Origin: Pedobacter sp. Hv1
Lineage (GTDB): Bacteria > Bacteroidota > Bacteroidia > Sphingobacteriales > Sphingobacteriaceae
NCBI RefSeq assembly: GCF_001412215.1
Contig: NZ_LLWP01000004.1
Span: 620,001 to 684,000, forward strand
Length of the DNA stretch: 64,000 nucleotides
Direction: 5' to 3'
Position numbers and translations under genes: made by a program. The notes under the pieces are model-generated. The model saw only the letters and a program-made list of their open reading frames with translations. It did no database searches and was not told the origin of the DNA. Positions 8,448-17,191 of this stretch are shown here, piece after piece (position 1 is the first letter of the stretch; the number at the start of each line of letters is the position of its first letter).

Positions 8448-8857
8448 TGTTTGTATACGAAAGTAAAGTAAAAGTCCGCTACGTAGAAACCGACCAGATG
8501 GGTGTGGTACACCACAGTAACTATGCACAATATTATGAATTGGCCAGAACAGAATGTTTTGAAGCATGCTCTGGCATGAGTTACGAATCGATGGAGGCCG
8601 ATGGGGTAATGTTGCCCATTTTAGAACTACAATCGAAATTTTTAAAGCCAGCCTTGTACAATCAGGTTTTGACGATCAAATCTATTGTTAAAGACTTACC
8701 AACAGTAAGATTAAGAGTTGATTATGAGATTTACAACGAGGCAAATGAATTGATCAACACAGGCCAAACTACCTTGGTTTTTGTAAATAAAGAAACAAGG
8801 AGGCCTTGTCAGCCACCTGAAAACTTCATGAAAAATGTAAGACAGTATTTTAGTTAA
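8447..8857 (+). CDS. YbgC/4HBT family acyl-CoA thioesterase
   Basis: The 136-residue hotdog protein hydrolyses acyl-CoA thioesters. The motif VRYVETDQMGVVHHSNYAQYYELAR (about residues 10-34) carries the catalytic Asp and the HHSNY segment of the YbgC/FadM group, whose members act on short or branched acyl-CoAs. It overlaps mltG by one base (TAATG) and is followed after 2 bases by the YihY gene, indicating tight translational coupling. The cellular substrate is not known. Confidence 0.9.
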   Translation: MFVYESKVKVRYVETDQMGVVHHSNYAQYYELARTECFEACSGMSYESMEADGVMLPILELQSKFLKPALYNQVLTIKSIVKDLPTVRLRVDYEIYNEANELINTGQTTLVFVNKETRRPCQPPENFMKNVRQYFS

Positions 8858-8859
8858 TT

Positions 8860-9852
8860 ATGAATTGGGTACACAAACAATTGTTAAAACTTAAACTCTA
8901 TTCGCTCTTTATCGAGTGGACAAAAGTTTGTGTATTACCTGGTTTTAGCCCCTTACCTATCTATACCGTAGCTACTTTTTTTTTTAAGGAAATAGGTAAA
9001 GACACCTTAGTAAACAAAGCCTCTTCTCTGGCCTATAATTTTATGCTGGCCATATTTCCAGCCATTATTTTCTTGTTTACCCTTATTCCTTATATCCCAA
9101 AAAAAATTGGGTTTCAGGAAAAGCTCATGTCTTTATTGGCCCTCATTTTACCAAACAATGCATTTATTGCATTAGAAACTACCATAAATGACATCGTAAA
9201 CATCCAAAATGGGAATTTACTATCCATTGGTTTTTTATTGTCCTTATTTTTTGCCACCAATGGCGTGCATAACCTTATGGCTGCTTTCAATAAGTCTTCA
9301 TTGATTGTTGAAACCAGAACATGGTTAAAAAGAAGGCTCGTAGCGGTGATTTTAACGGTCATCATTGCCTTTTCTGTGATTATCTGTATTGCAGCCATGG
9401 CCATCGGAGAAATTGTCCTGAACTACCTAAAAGACGAAATCAACTACAAGGGAAATTTAACCATCTATTTGATCAATTTAACCCGTTGGACCTTGTTAGG
9501 TACTTTATATTTCATTACCGTTTCCATTCTGTACAGGTATGGTCCGGCACATGCCAAAAAATGGAAGTTTTTTAGCGCTGGCTCTTGGCTGGCCACCATT
9601 CTTGCCTTTTTAACCATATGGGGATTTTCTTTTTACATCAATAATTTTAGTGCTTACAACAAGATCTATGGTTCTATCGGCACACTGATTGTAATTATGA
9701 TCTGGTTATACTTAAACTCTTTAATTTTATTGATAGGTTTTGAGCTGAATGCAAGTGTCGATCTATCCAAACGGAGTGTAAAAATTATCCGCCCCAACTT
9801 CAATATCTTTAAAAAATCGGCCCCAACAGAAGAAAAACTAGAGAAATCTTAA
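8860..9852 (+). CDS. YihY/virulence factor BrkB family membrane protein
   Basis: This 330-residue protein of the YihY/BrkB family has about six membrane segments. Family features are DTLVNKASSLAYNFMLAIFPAIIFLF near residues 48-73, FFATNGVHNLMAAFNKS, and the C-terminal GSIGTLIVIMIWLYLNSLILLIGFELNA. Some relatives were once called ribonuclease BN, now regarded as a mis-annotation; the true function is unclear. It closes the mltG-thioesterase operon and is followed by a weak hairpin terminator, then tRNA-Ser. Confidence 0.88.
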   Translation: MNWVHKQLLKLKLYSLFIEWTKVCVLPGFSPLPIYTVATFFFKEIGKDTLVNKASSLAYNFMLAIFPAIIFLFTLIPYIPKKIGFQEKLMSLLALILPNNAFIALETTINDIVNIQNGNLLSIGFLLSLFFATNGVHNLMAAFNKSSLIVETRTWLKRRLVAVILTVIIAFSVIICIAAMAIGEIVLNYLKDEINYKGNLTIYLINLTRWTLLGTLYFITVSILYRYGPAHAKKWKFFSAGSWLATILAFLTIWGFSFYINNFSAYNKIYGSIGTLIVIMIWLYLNSLILLIGFELNASVDLSKRSVKIIRPNFNIFKKSAPTEEKLEKS

Positions 9853-9872
9853 ATTTTTATTGCTCTGTTATA

Positions 9873-9891
9873 GGCGCTTAGCGTCTTTTTT
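9873..9891 (+). terminator. Short hairpin terminator after the yihY gene
   Basis: A 5-bp GC-rich stem (GGCGC 9873-9877 with GCGTC 9881-9885) with a three-base loop is followed by six T residues. The stem is short, so termination may be partial. Confidence 0.5.
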
Positions 9892-9912
9892 CAAAAAATA
9901 TCCATTCATAGT

Positions 9913-9942
9913 TTGCAGATTTAATCGGAGTTCGTACTTTTG
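9913..9942 (+). promoter_or_regulatory. tRNA-Ser promoter (TTTG-N19-TACTTTTG)
   Basis: TTG at 9913-9915 (part of TTTG) is followed after 19 bases by TACTTTTG at 9935-9942, an exact fit to the Bacteroidota promoter pattern. The box ends four bases before the tRNA, so the transcript has almost no 5' leader. Confidence 0.8.
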
Positions 9943-9946
9943 CAGC

Positions 9947-10031
9947 GGAGAGCTGGCAGAGTGGTCGAATGCGGCAGTCTTGAAAACTGTTGACTGTCAT
10001 AGGTCCGGGGGTTCGAATCCCTCGCTCTCCG
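9947..10031 (+). tRNA. tRNA-Ser (anticodon TGA)
   Basis: The 85-base sequence folds as a class II tRNA. The acceptor stem is GGAGAGC (9947-9953) with GCTCTCC (10024-10030) and discriminator G at 10031. The anticodon stem is GCAGT/ACTGT around loop CTTGAAA, giving anticodon TGA. A long variable arm typical of tRNA-Ser follows, then a T arm with loop TTCGAAT. CCA is not encoded. It has its own promoter upstream and a strong terminator directly downstream. Confidence 0.97.
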
Positions 10032-10034
10032 CTT

Positions 10035-10066
10035 AAAAAAGCTACCTCAAAAAGGTAGCTTTTTTT
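10035..10066 (+). terminator. Terminator of tRNA-Ser
   Basis: The stem AAAAAAGCTACCT (10035-10047) pairs with AGGTAGCTTTTTT (10053-10066 region) around a short loop and ends in a T run. It lies three bases after the tRNA 3' end. Confidence 0.9.
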
Positions 10067-10226
10067 GTTTTCTATCCTCCCTATTTCAATCTATTTTCTT
10101 GAGCTAGTATGTGCAGAAAGATTTCAACTGTTAATTGAAAAATTTTTGTTAGCCTAACCATAGAAAAAAAGATTTTTAAACTATTTGAACCTAGGAAACA
10201 GTAATAATTTCTAAATTACAGACCTG

Positions 10227-11564
10227 ATGAATAGGAAAGCCATAAAAAATACCGACCATGAAGCAAATACTTTTGCCAACGATAAAATATCACCACGAAG
10301 GTTAAAGGCTATCTTTGGCGGCTCAGTTGGAAATTTAGTTGAATGGTACGATTGGTATGCTTATTCTGCATTTGCTATTTATTTTTCGTCAGCATTTTTC
10401 CCGAAAGGAAATACAACCGTACAATTGCTCAATACTGCAGGCATATTTGCATTAGGTTTTTTAATGCGACCATTAGGAGGATATATCTTTGGACGAATTG
10501 CTGATCGTATTGGTCGTAAACAATCTATGACCCTATCCGTTCTACTGATGTCTTTTGGTTCCCTATTGATCGCCTTAACGCCGACCTACCAAACGATTGG
10601 TGTTGTAGCGCCCATTTTATTACTTACCGCAAGATTACTACAAGGTTTAAGTGTAGGGGGTGAATATGGTGTTTCTGCCACCTATTTAAGTGAAATGGCT
10701 ACCAAAAACCGACGAGGCTTCTATTCGAGCTTTCAATATGTAACCTTAATAGGCGGTCAACTCCTCGCACTAGCTATCCAATTATTTCTTCAAAAAATTT
10801 TGCTAACAGACAACCAACTTCATGAATGGGGCTGGCGCATTCCATTTGCATTTGGGGCTATACTTTCTATCGTAGCACTCTATCTCAGAAAAAACCTCGA
10901 TGAAACTACAGCCTTCGAAAAGCAAAAAGAAAAAAAATCGGAGAAAAAGGGAACACTAAAAGAATTATTCAAACACCCCAAATCATTGATTACCGTTATC
11001 GGACTAACCTTAGGCGGAACACTTGCATTTTACACCTACACTACCTACATGCAAAAATTCTTGGTCAATACGGTACAGATGAGCAAAGAGCAGTCTACAT
11101 TAATCTCGTTTTTTACCTTATTTATTTTTGCTTGTTTACAACCCCTATTTGGTATGCTGTCTGATCGAATCGGTCGTCGTCCCTTATTAATCGGATTCGG
11201 AATTTCAGGTACACTTTTTACAGTTCCACTGCTGACGATGTTAAGCCAAACAACCAACCAATGGGAAGCCTTTTTGATCTTGATGCTTGCCTTGGTTATT
11301 GTAAGTGGTTATACAAGCATCAACGCTGTAGTTAAAGCGGAACTATTCCCAGCAGAAGTACGTGCCTTAGGAGTAGGCCTACCCTATGCAATGACAGTGG
11401 CTATTTTTGGAGGTACAGCCGAATATATAGCGCTGTGGCTAAAGGATTGGGGCCACGAATCTTACTATTATTGGTACATTACTTTCTGTATTTTCATTTC
11501 TTTAATCGTATACCTGTTCATGAAAGATACCAAAGCACACTCTAAGCTAAATCAGGATAGCTAG
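10227..11564 (+). CDS. MFS transporter, metabolite:H+ symporter (MHS) family
   Basis: The 445-residue product belongs to the MHS branch of the major facilitator superfamily, which includes alpha-ketoglutarate, citrate and proline/betaine symporters. Diagnostic segments are GGSVGNLVEWYDWYAYSAFA in the first helix, the loop GRIADRIGRKQSM, GLSVGGEYGVSATYLSEMA in helix 5, and GMLSDRIGRRPLL in the second half. Twelve membrane helices are expected. It is a single gene between tRNA-Ser and a decayed copy of the tRNA 3' end, with no partner genes. KgtP-like dicarboxylate uptake is one possibility; the substrate is not determined by the sequence. Confidence 0.9.
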   Translation: MNRKAIKNTDHEANTFANDKISPRRLKAIFGGSVGNLVEWYDWYAYSAFAIYFSSAFFPKGNTTVQLLNTAGIFALGFLMRPLGGYIFGRIADRIGRKQSMTLSVLLMSFGSLLIALTPTYQTIGVVAPILLLTARLLQGLSVGGEYGVSATYLSEMATKNRRGFYSSFQYVTLIGGQLLALAIQLFLQKILLTDNQLHEWGWRIPFAFGAILSIVALYLRKNLDETTAFEKQKEKKSEKKGTLKELFKHPKSLITVIGLTLGGTLAFYTYTTYMQKFLVNTVQMSKEQSTLISFFTLFIFACLQPLFGMLSDRIGRRPLLIGFGISGTLFTVPLLTMLSQTTNQWEAFLILMLALVIVSGYTSINAVVKAELFPAEVRALGVGLPYAMTVAIFGGTAEYIALWLKDWGHESYYYWYITFCIFISLIVYLFMKDTKAHSKLNQDS

Positions 11565-11672
11565 CGCACAAATCAAAAGTTAAACGCATTAGCAAGACCT
11601 ATATCTTTACAGAAGAGAAAAGCAATCAAAAAACAAACACAAACAACTAACTAACAGTTAATTACACAAAAC

Positions 11673-11692
11673 GTTTGAATTCCTCACTCTCC
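11673..11692 (+). pseudogene. Degenerate tRNA-Ser 3' end remnant
   Basis: Twenty bases here match the T-arm and acceptor 3' strand of tRNA-Ser (10011-10030) at 17 positions, and all three differences are transitions. No intact D or anticodon arm can be folded upstream, although a TTTACAGAAGAG stretch at 11606 weakly resembles the promoter-proximal part of the tRNA. This may be a decayed duplicate tRNA or an attachment-site scar. Confidence 0.5.
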
Positions 11693-11701
11693 TTCAAGTA
11701 A

Positions 11702-11737
11702 AAAAATGCGGTTAATATCAAGATTAACAGCATTTTT
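11702..11737 (+). terminator. Hairpin terminator downstream of the MFS gene
   Basis: AAAAATGC (11702-11709) and GTTAAT (11711-11716) pair with ATTAAC (11723-11728) and GCATTTTT (11730-11737), with one mismatch between the two segments. The T run at the end supports an intrinsic terminator. The 286-base gap from 11565 to 11849 otherwise shows only the tRNA remnant and AT-rich sequence. Confidence 0.65.
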
Positions 11738-11849
11738 GTATGGAGTTCATTTTTTAACACTAAGTTGAAAACAGTAAAAATTGTATATATTTCTTAATTT
11801 TAAGTTTATTTATTTAACTTTCTAAATAACAAGCACAGCTACGCTCAAA

Positions 11850-13877
11850 ATGAAAATAAACCTTATACTTTTCTTTTTGTGTATTACTATAATTCTATCA
11901 TCCTGCGACCGCATTAACCCGGTAGACAAAGGACATCCAGCATATTTTGATAAAATTATACAGCATGGCGACTCCCTGATTAACACCAATTACAACAAGG
12001 GCATTAAGTACTTAGATTCAGCATACAAAGCTTTTCCAAAACCCAGTAATTTCGATTTAAGTAGAAAGTATAAAACCCAAGCAGAATATAGTCTTAACCC
12101 AAATGAAGGTCTAATTTATATTGACAGTGCACTTGTTATTTTAGAAAAGCAAATCAAATCTCATCCGGTAGAATTGTTTACGGCTTATAATGTTAAGGCA
12201 AACCTATACGTAGACAAAGACGATTATGACAATGCCTTTAAATATTTTTATAATGCTAAAGTACTTTCAGAGAAAATCAGTTTAGACAACGGACTTAGAG
12301 GCTTTATCAACATGAGCATTGGTAATGTGTTGTTCAAACAGAAAAAATACAATGAGGCATTGGGTTATTTTAGAATTTCCATCCAATATTATAAAAAAAC
12401 AACTGTTAAACCTTTTAATGCATTTGGTAAAATCCAATCTAATTTGAACAGTATTGGCTTATGTTATGAAAGGTTAAATCAACTAGATAGTGCAAATATT
12501 GCTTATCAAAATGCATTGGCTTATGTAAACTCTGTAGATAAAAAATTTCTTAAACACCTGCCTTACATCAATGCTGCTAAAGGGGTAATATATGGCAATA
12601 TTGCCTCTAATTATGTTCATTTAAAAGCATATAAAAAGGCAGAAGAGGCTTTCGTTAAAAGTTTAGCCTTAGATAAAATATATCTAGAAGATATTCTGTT
12701 CAATCAAATTAAATTGGCTCAGCTCTATTTAAATACCGATAGAAAAGTTGAGGCTGCCAATCTCATCAATACCATTCGTAAAAGAACAGATTCTTTAACT
12801 AAACCCTCTAGAGAAGTAAATTTAAGGTTTAGCGCATTGGTATGGAACTATTATGAAGATGCCGGAGATGTACCTCAAGCCTATAAAGCTTTTAAGGCCT
12901 ACCATAAATTGAAAGATTCAGCAGATTTAGTAGATAGTCAGGTCAAAAGCAAAGACATCAATAAAGAATTTGTTAAATATGCACAAACACAAGAAATAGA
13001 TGTTTTAAAAAAGAAAGATGAACTCAAAACAGTTTACCTTATTTTTGCACTCAGCCTTACCTTTTTATCGGCTTTAGTTATTTTCTTAATCTGGAGAAAC
13101 TACAGAATTACCCGAAAAAATAACACCTCTCTAAAAGTCTTGAATGCTAAAATTAGCGACCATAATTTGTTAATGGAAAAAACCCTTGAAGCATTAGAAC
13201 AAAGTCAAGAAGAGAATACACACATGATGCAGGTGGTAGCACACGATATGCGCACGCCTATTGCAGGGGTAATTGGCTTAACTTCATTAATGTTAGAAGA
13301 GAATGACCTAACAGAAGATCAACGTGAAATCATCAGCATGATCAACACCTCTGGAGCCGACACCCTAAACTTTATCAATGACCTTTTGCAGGTACAATAC
13401 AACAAAAGCAACTTGATCAAAGAACCCGTTGAAATGCATACACTTTTAAAGTATTGTATTACTTTATTAGACAGTAAGGCTAAAGAAAAACACCAAGAAT
13501 TAAAGATCTCTACCATCCCTATTGAAATTAACATCAGTAGAGAAAAAATTTGGAGGGTAATGAGTAACCTCATTTCTAATGCCATTAAATTTAGTCCACA
13601 TGGCACTACCATCCATATTGTAATGGAAGAAAAACCCTTAAGCATATTAATTGCGGTTAAAGACAATGGTATCGGAATTCCACCAGAAATAGCCCAAAAT
13701 CTATTTGCCATGAATGCAGATGTGCAAAGACAAGGCACCGATGGCGAGAAATCTTTTGGCCTAGGCTTAGCCATCTCTAAACAGATTATAGAAGCACATA
13801 ACGGCTCCATTTGGTTTGAAAGTTTACCTGGTTTTGGAACTACTTTTTTTGTAGAATTGCCGATTACAGAGAATTAA
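11850..13877 (+). CDS. TPR-containing lipoprotein sensor histidine kinase
   Basis: The 675-residue protein begins with a lipoprotein signal (IILSSC, lipid Cys near residue 19). A periplasmic helical region of tetratricopeptide-type repeats spans about residues 70-390. It is followed by one membrane helix (394-415), a coiled coil, the HisKA domain with phospho-accepting His465 in VVAHDMRTPIAG, and a HATPase domain (NLISNAIKFSP, DNGIGIP, EKSFGLGLAISKQI). This domain order is common in Bacteroidota two-component systems. No response regulator lies next to it; a 104-residue gene follows after 3 bases. The stimulus is unknown. Confidence 0.9.
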   Translation: MKINLILFFLCITIILSSCDRINPVDKGHPAYFDKIIQHGDSLINTNYNKGIKYLDSAYKAFPKPSNFDLSRKYKTQAEYSLNPNEGLIYIDSALVILEKQIKSHPVELFTAYNVKANLYVDKDDYDNAFKYFYNAKVLSEKISLDNGLRGFINMSIGNVLFKQKKYNEALGYFRISIQYYKKTTVKPFNAFGKIQSNLNSIGLCYERLNQLDSANIAYQNALAYVNSVDKKFLKHLPYINAAKGVIYGNIASNYVHLKAYKKAEEAFVKSLALDKIYLEDILFNQIKLAQLYLNTDRKVEAANLINTIRKRTDSLTKPSREVNLRFSALVWNYYEDAGDVPQAYKAFKAYHKLKDSADLVDSQVKSKDINKEFVKYAQTQEIDVLKKKDELKTVYLIFALSLTFLSALVIFLIWRNYRITRKNNTSLKVLNAKISDHNLLMEKTLEALEQSQEENTHMMQVVAHDMRTPIAGVIGLTSLMLEENDLTEDQREIISMINTSGADTLNFINDLLQVQYNKSNLIKEPVEMHTLLKYCITLLDSKAKEKHQELKISTIPIEINISREKIWRVMSNLISNAIKFSPHGTTIHIVMEEKPLSILIAVKDNGIGIPPEIAQNLFAMNADVQRQGTDGEKSFGLGLAISKQIIEAHNGSIWFESLPGFGTTFFVELPITEN

Positions 13878-13880
13878 GTT

Positions 13881-14195
13881 ATGATCTACGCAAATAAAAA
13901 AGTGAATGTTAAAGCCAATTCTGCTCAACAAATGGCATTGATCATTGCCAATGTGAAAGAGTTAGTAGACAAAAAAATAATTAAGCTAACTAGCGATACG
14001 GTGTTTCTGTATCCGCAAATATGGAAAGATGAGGCAACAGCCCTGAACTGGATCAAATGTTTACACCAGTATTATTGTTTAAAAAGGCAGTTTAAAAGCT
14101 CTGCAACACTTTATTTTAGACATCTAGAGAATGAAGAATTAATTGGTTCCATCATCAATAAAAAGCCTAAAGTTTTAATATTTAACGATTTGTAA
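13881..14195 (+). CDS. Hypothetical protein downstream of the histidine kinase
   Basis: The 104-residue basic protein has no recognised domain. It begins MIYANKKVNVKANSAQQMAL, has a central helix-rich part with two Cys, and ends in KKPKVLIFNDL. It lies 3 bases after the histidine kinase gene, so it is very likely co-translated with it. It could be a small partner or regulator of the kinase, but no phospho-acceptor Asp motif of a receiver domain is visible. Confidence 0.65.
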   Translation: MIYANKKVNVKANSAQQMALIIANVKELVDKKIIKLTSDTVFLYPQIWKDEATALNWIKCLHQYYCLKRQFKSSATLYFRHLENEELIGSIINKKPKVLIFNDL

Positions 14196-14375
14196 GCGGG
14201 AGATCAATGCCTAATTTGTAATCGAAAAAGCAAGGAAGCATTTTAATCAACATTTATTAGCTTTTGTTAATAATTAAAGCCAACTTATTACACAAATATT
14301 ACGGCTAAGCTAACTTAATGGTTGTATTTTTGTTTCTTTGATAAACAACAAATTTTATCGAAAAAAAAACAGCTT

Positions 14376-15134
14376 ATGCCAGTACAAACCAAGGTTCCAG
14401 CAGGCGATATTCTTTCCATAGACATCGGTGGCACCAATATCAAGGCTTGTTTATTAAGCCCAAAAGGGAAATTATTAACTGATTTCAAAAAAACACCTAC
14501 GCCTAAAAATTCTACTCCTGCAGAAGTACTAAAGGCAATTAAAGAACTAACCACAGGTTTTAAGTCCTTTACAAAGATTTCTATAGGATTTCCTGGTTAT
14601 GTAAAAGAAGGTATTGTACAAACCGCTCCTAACTTAGCCGAAAATAAATGGGCTAATGTAGATTTAGCACAACAAGTAAGTAACCTCTTTGGCAAACCTG
14701 TACGCTTAATCAACGATGCCGACCAACAAGGCTTGGGAATTGTAAGTGGAAAGGGCTTTGAAATTGTGTTCACCCTTGGTACAGGTTTCGGCACTGCGCT
14801 GTTATTTGATGGCGAATTGCTCCCTCACCTAGAACTATCCCATTTACCTATTAATAAAACAGACGATTACGACGATTTTATTGGCGACAGAGGTTTCGAA
14901 AAAGTAGGTAAAAAGAAATGGAATAAACGTTTAAAATACCTGATCGAAATTTATAAAACGGTTTTCAATTACGATAAACTATACATTGGTGGTGGAAATT
15001 CAAATGAAATAAATTTTGAGTTAGAGAAAAACATCAAACTTGTTTCTAATAAAGATGGCATTAAAGGTGGAGCAAAACTATGGCTTGCTAAAGAAAAATA
15101 CCATATACACACCACCTACCCAACAAAAAAATAG
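14376..15134 (+). CDS. ppgK: Polyphosphate-type glucokinase (ROK family)
   Basis: PPGK-type enzymes phosphorylate glucose using polyphosphate and often ATP. The product (252 residues) has the phosphate-binding motif DIGGTNIK (about residues 16-23), ISIGFPGYV, the catalytic RLINDADQQGLG (Asp114), TLGTGFGTALLFDG, and a C-terminal LYIGGGNSNEI. The stretch LELSHLPI replaces the zinc-binding ROK consensus and resembles PPGK. I start at ATG 14376; an in-frame TTG at 14322 overlaps a TATTTTTG promoter box (14325-14332). It heads a run with HAD, gnd, zwf and pgl, consistent with feeding glucose-6-phosphate into that pathway. Phosphate-donor preference is inferred. Confidence 0.85.
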   Translation: MPVQTKVPAGDILSIDIGGTNIKACLLSPKGKLLTDFKKTPTPKNSTPAEVLKAIKELTTGFKSFTKISIGFPGYVKEGIVQTAPNLAENKWANVDLAQQVSNLFGKPVRLINDADQQGLGIVSGKGFEIVFTLGTGFGTALLFDGELLPHLELSHLPINKTDDYDDFIGDRGFEKVGKKKWNKRLKYLIEIYKTVFNYDKLYIGGGNSNEINFELEKNIKLVSNKDGIKGGAKLWLAKEKYHIHTTYPTKK

Positions 15135-15752
15135 ATGAAAAACATTAAACTACTCTTCTTGGATATTGGAGGTGTATTATTGAGTGATGGTTGGAACCAT
15201 AAAGCCAGAATGCAGGCCATTGATGAATTTGGTTTAGAGCCAATTCAATTCCAAAAAGACCATGCAGTAGCTTTTCCTCTATTTGAAAACGGCAAACTAA
15301 ATTTAGAACAATATTTAGATTCGGTAATTTTTAATATAGACCGCTCTTTTTCTAAAAAAGACTTTAGCGAATTTATGTTCTCCAAATCCGAACAATTGCC
15401 CCAATTTTTACCTTGGTTAATTGATTGGAAAAAGAAAACGGGCATTAAAATATTCTCTATCAACAATGAAGGTAAAGAATTTAACGATTATCGGATCAAG
15501 AAGTTTGGCTTACACGAATGTTTCGATGCCTTCATTTCTTCTTGCGAAGTAGGTTATTCTAAACCCGACCCATCAATTTTTAAACTAGCTTTGGGCATTG
15601 TACAAGAAGAACCTCAAAACTGCTTATATTTTGACGATAGGGCAATTCATGTAGCCATTGCCAAACAAATGGGCATCAATGCTCATGTACACTACAGCTT
15701 TGAACAGAGTAAAACAATTTTAGAAAGTATAAATAAATCATCAAATGAATAA
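15135..15752 (+). CDS. HAD family hydrolase (YihX-like)
   Basis: The 205-residue HAD-superfamily IA phosphatase-like protein starts with LLFLDIGGVLLSDG, where the nucleophile Asp10 is kept and the second Asp of the DxD motif is Gly, as in YihX-like DLG enzymes. Motif II is FSINNEG and motif III/IV is SKPDPSIFKLAL then CLYFDDRA. YihX dephosphorylates glucose-1-phosphate. It starts directly after the glucokinase stop and overlaps gnd by 8 bases, so it belongs to the sugar-phosphate operon. The real substrate is unknown. Confidence 0.85.
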   Translation: MKNIKLLFLDIGGVLLSDGWNHKARMQAIDEFGLEPIQFQKDHAVAFPLFENGKLNLEQYLDSVIFNIDRSFSKKDFSEFMFSKSEQLPQFLPWLIDWKKKTGIKIFSINNEGKEFNDYRIKKFGLHECFDAFISSCEVGYSKPDPSIFKLALGIVQEEPQNCLYFDDRAIHVAIAKQMGINAHVHYSFEQSKTILESINKSSNE

Positions 15753-17169
15753 CGATAGAAAAGCTCAATACGCCTTCGGAATGGTTGGTTTAGGTACCAT
15801 GGGTCGTAATTTGCTATTGAATATGGCCGATAATGGCTTTGCAGTTACTGGTTACGATAAGAGTGAGAAAATGCTTCAATTTTTTGAAGAAGAAGGAAAA
15901 GACCATAACCTAAAGGGATTTGCCGACATTAATGATTTTGTAGCTAGTTTACAATCGCCCCGCACCATTATTCTTTTGGTACCAGCTGGCGCAATTGTTG
16001 ACAGTGTAATTTTAGAACTGCAACCCTTATTAGACAAGGGTGATATCATTATAGACAGTGGAAACTCACACTTTACCGATACCAGCAGAAGAGCAGTTGA
16101 GCTTAAAGAAAAAGGTATTCATTTCTTCGGCATGGGCATTTCTGGTGGCGAAGAAGGTGCCAGATTTGGACCTAGTATGATGCCAGGTGGCGATAAACAG
16201 GCTTATGCAGTAGTTAAAGAAATGTTAGAGGCTGTTTCTGCCAAAGTAAATGGCGAGCCGTGTGTAACTTATATTGGTCCTGGTGCATCTGGCCACTTTG
16301 TTAAAATGACCCACAATGGTATCGAATATGCCATTATGCAGTTGTTGGCCGAAACTTATGAAATCCTTAAAAATGGATTGGGTTACAACAATGAGCAAAT
16401 TCAACAAGTATTTGAGAAATGGAATAACGGACGTTTAAAATCTTTCTTAATGGAAATCACTAAAGATGTTTTCTTATTTAAGGACGTTAAAACAGGCAAT
16501 TTGTTAGTTGATGAGATCAAGGATGAGGCAAAATCTAAAGGTACAGGGAAATGGACTTCGCAAGTAGCGATGGACATTGAGATGCCTATTCCAACTATAG
16601 ATGCTGCTGTTTCTACCAGAAATCTTTCTAAGCTTAAAAAACTACGTGTACAATTGAATGACGCATTTGGTTCATCGACAAAAATCAATGCAAATGAAGA
16701 CTTCATAGCAGACCTAGAAGAAGCTTTCTACTTTGCAATGGCTGGAGCTTATGCACAGGGCATGCACTTGTTATGGCAAGCATCCATCCAGTACGAATAC
16801 GAATTGAATTTAGCCGAAATTGCTAAAATTTGGCGTGGTGGTTGCATTATCAGAGCAGAATTTTTAGAAGATATCTATCAAGCCTATAAAAAACAGGCCA
16901 ATTTAGAACATTTATTTGCAGACGCCAATGTGCAACAGAAAATTAAACAAAGCTTAAAAGGAACAAGAAATGTAATAAGTGCAGCGATCCAAGCTGGTAT
17001 CGCTATTCCTTGTTATGCTGCTGCATTAACTTATTTCGATACTTTGAAAACTGGCAGAATGCCATCTAATTTAACACAAGCACAAAGAGATTTCTTTGGT
17101 GCCCATACTTTTGAGCGCATCGATAGCGAAGGAGTTTTCCATGCAGATTGGAACCAAAAGAAAATATAA
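15745..17169 (+). CDS. gnd: 6-phosphogluconate dehydrogenase, decarboxylating
   Basis: Gnd converts 6-phosphogluconate to ribulose-5-phosphate, CO2 and NADPH in the oxidative pentose-phosphate pathway. The 474-residue length is that of the long (E. coli-like) form. Motifs are GMVGLGTMGRNLLLNMADNG for nucleotide binding, GMGISGGEEGARFGPSMMPGG, the substrate site HFVKMTHNGIEYAIMQLLAE and the C-terminal AQRDFFGAHTFER. It overlaps the HAD gene by 8 bases and is followed 22 bases later by zwf. Confidence 0.97.
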   Translation: MNNDRKAQYAFGMVGLGTMGRNLLLNMADNGFAVTGYDKSEKMLQFFEEEGKDHNLKGFADINDFVASLQSPRTIILLVPAGAIVDSVILELQPLLDKGDIIIDSGNSHFTDTSRRAVELKEKGIHFFGMGISGGEEGARFGPSMMPGGDKQAYAVVKEMLEAVSAKVNGEPCVTYIGPGASGHFVKMTHNGIEYAIMQLLAETYEILKNGLGYNNEQIQQVFEKWNNGRLKSFLMEITKDVFLFKDVKTGNLLVDEIKDEAKSKGTGKWTSQVAMDIEMPIPTIDAAVSTRNLSKLKKLRVQLNDAFGSSTKINANEDFIADLEEAFYFAMAGAYAQGMHLLWQASIQYEYELNLAEIAKIWRGGCIIRAEFLEDIYQAYKKQANLEHLFADANVQQKIKQSLKGTRNVISAAIQAGIAIPCYAAALTYFDTLKTGRMPSNLTQAQRDFFGAHTFERIDSEGVFHADWNQKKI

Positions 17170-17191
17170 TTGAACAAAAGAAAATAGACTG

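Noticed and set aside
13319..13810. Minus-strand open frame inside the histidine kinase HisKA/HATPase region
   Set aside because: The plus strand encodes conserved kinase motifs; the antisense reading has no conserved pattern.
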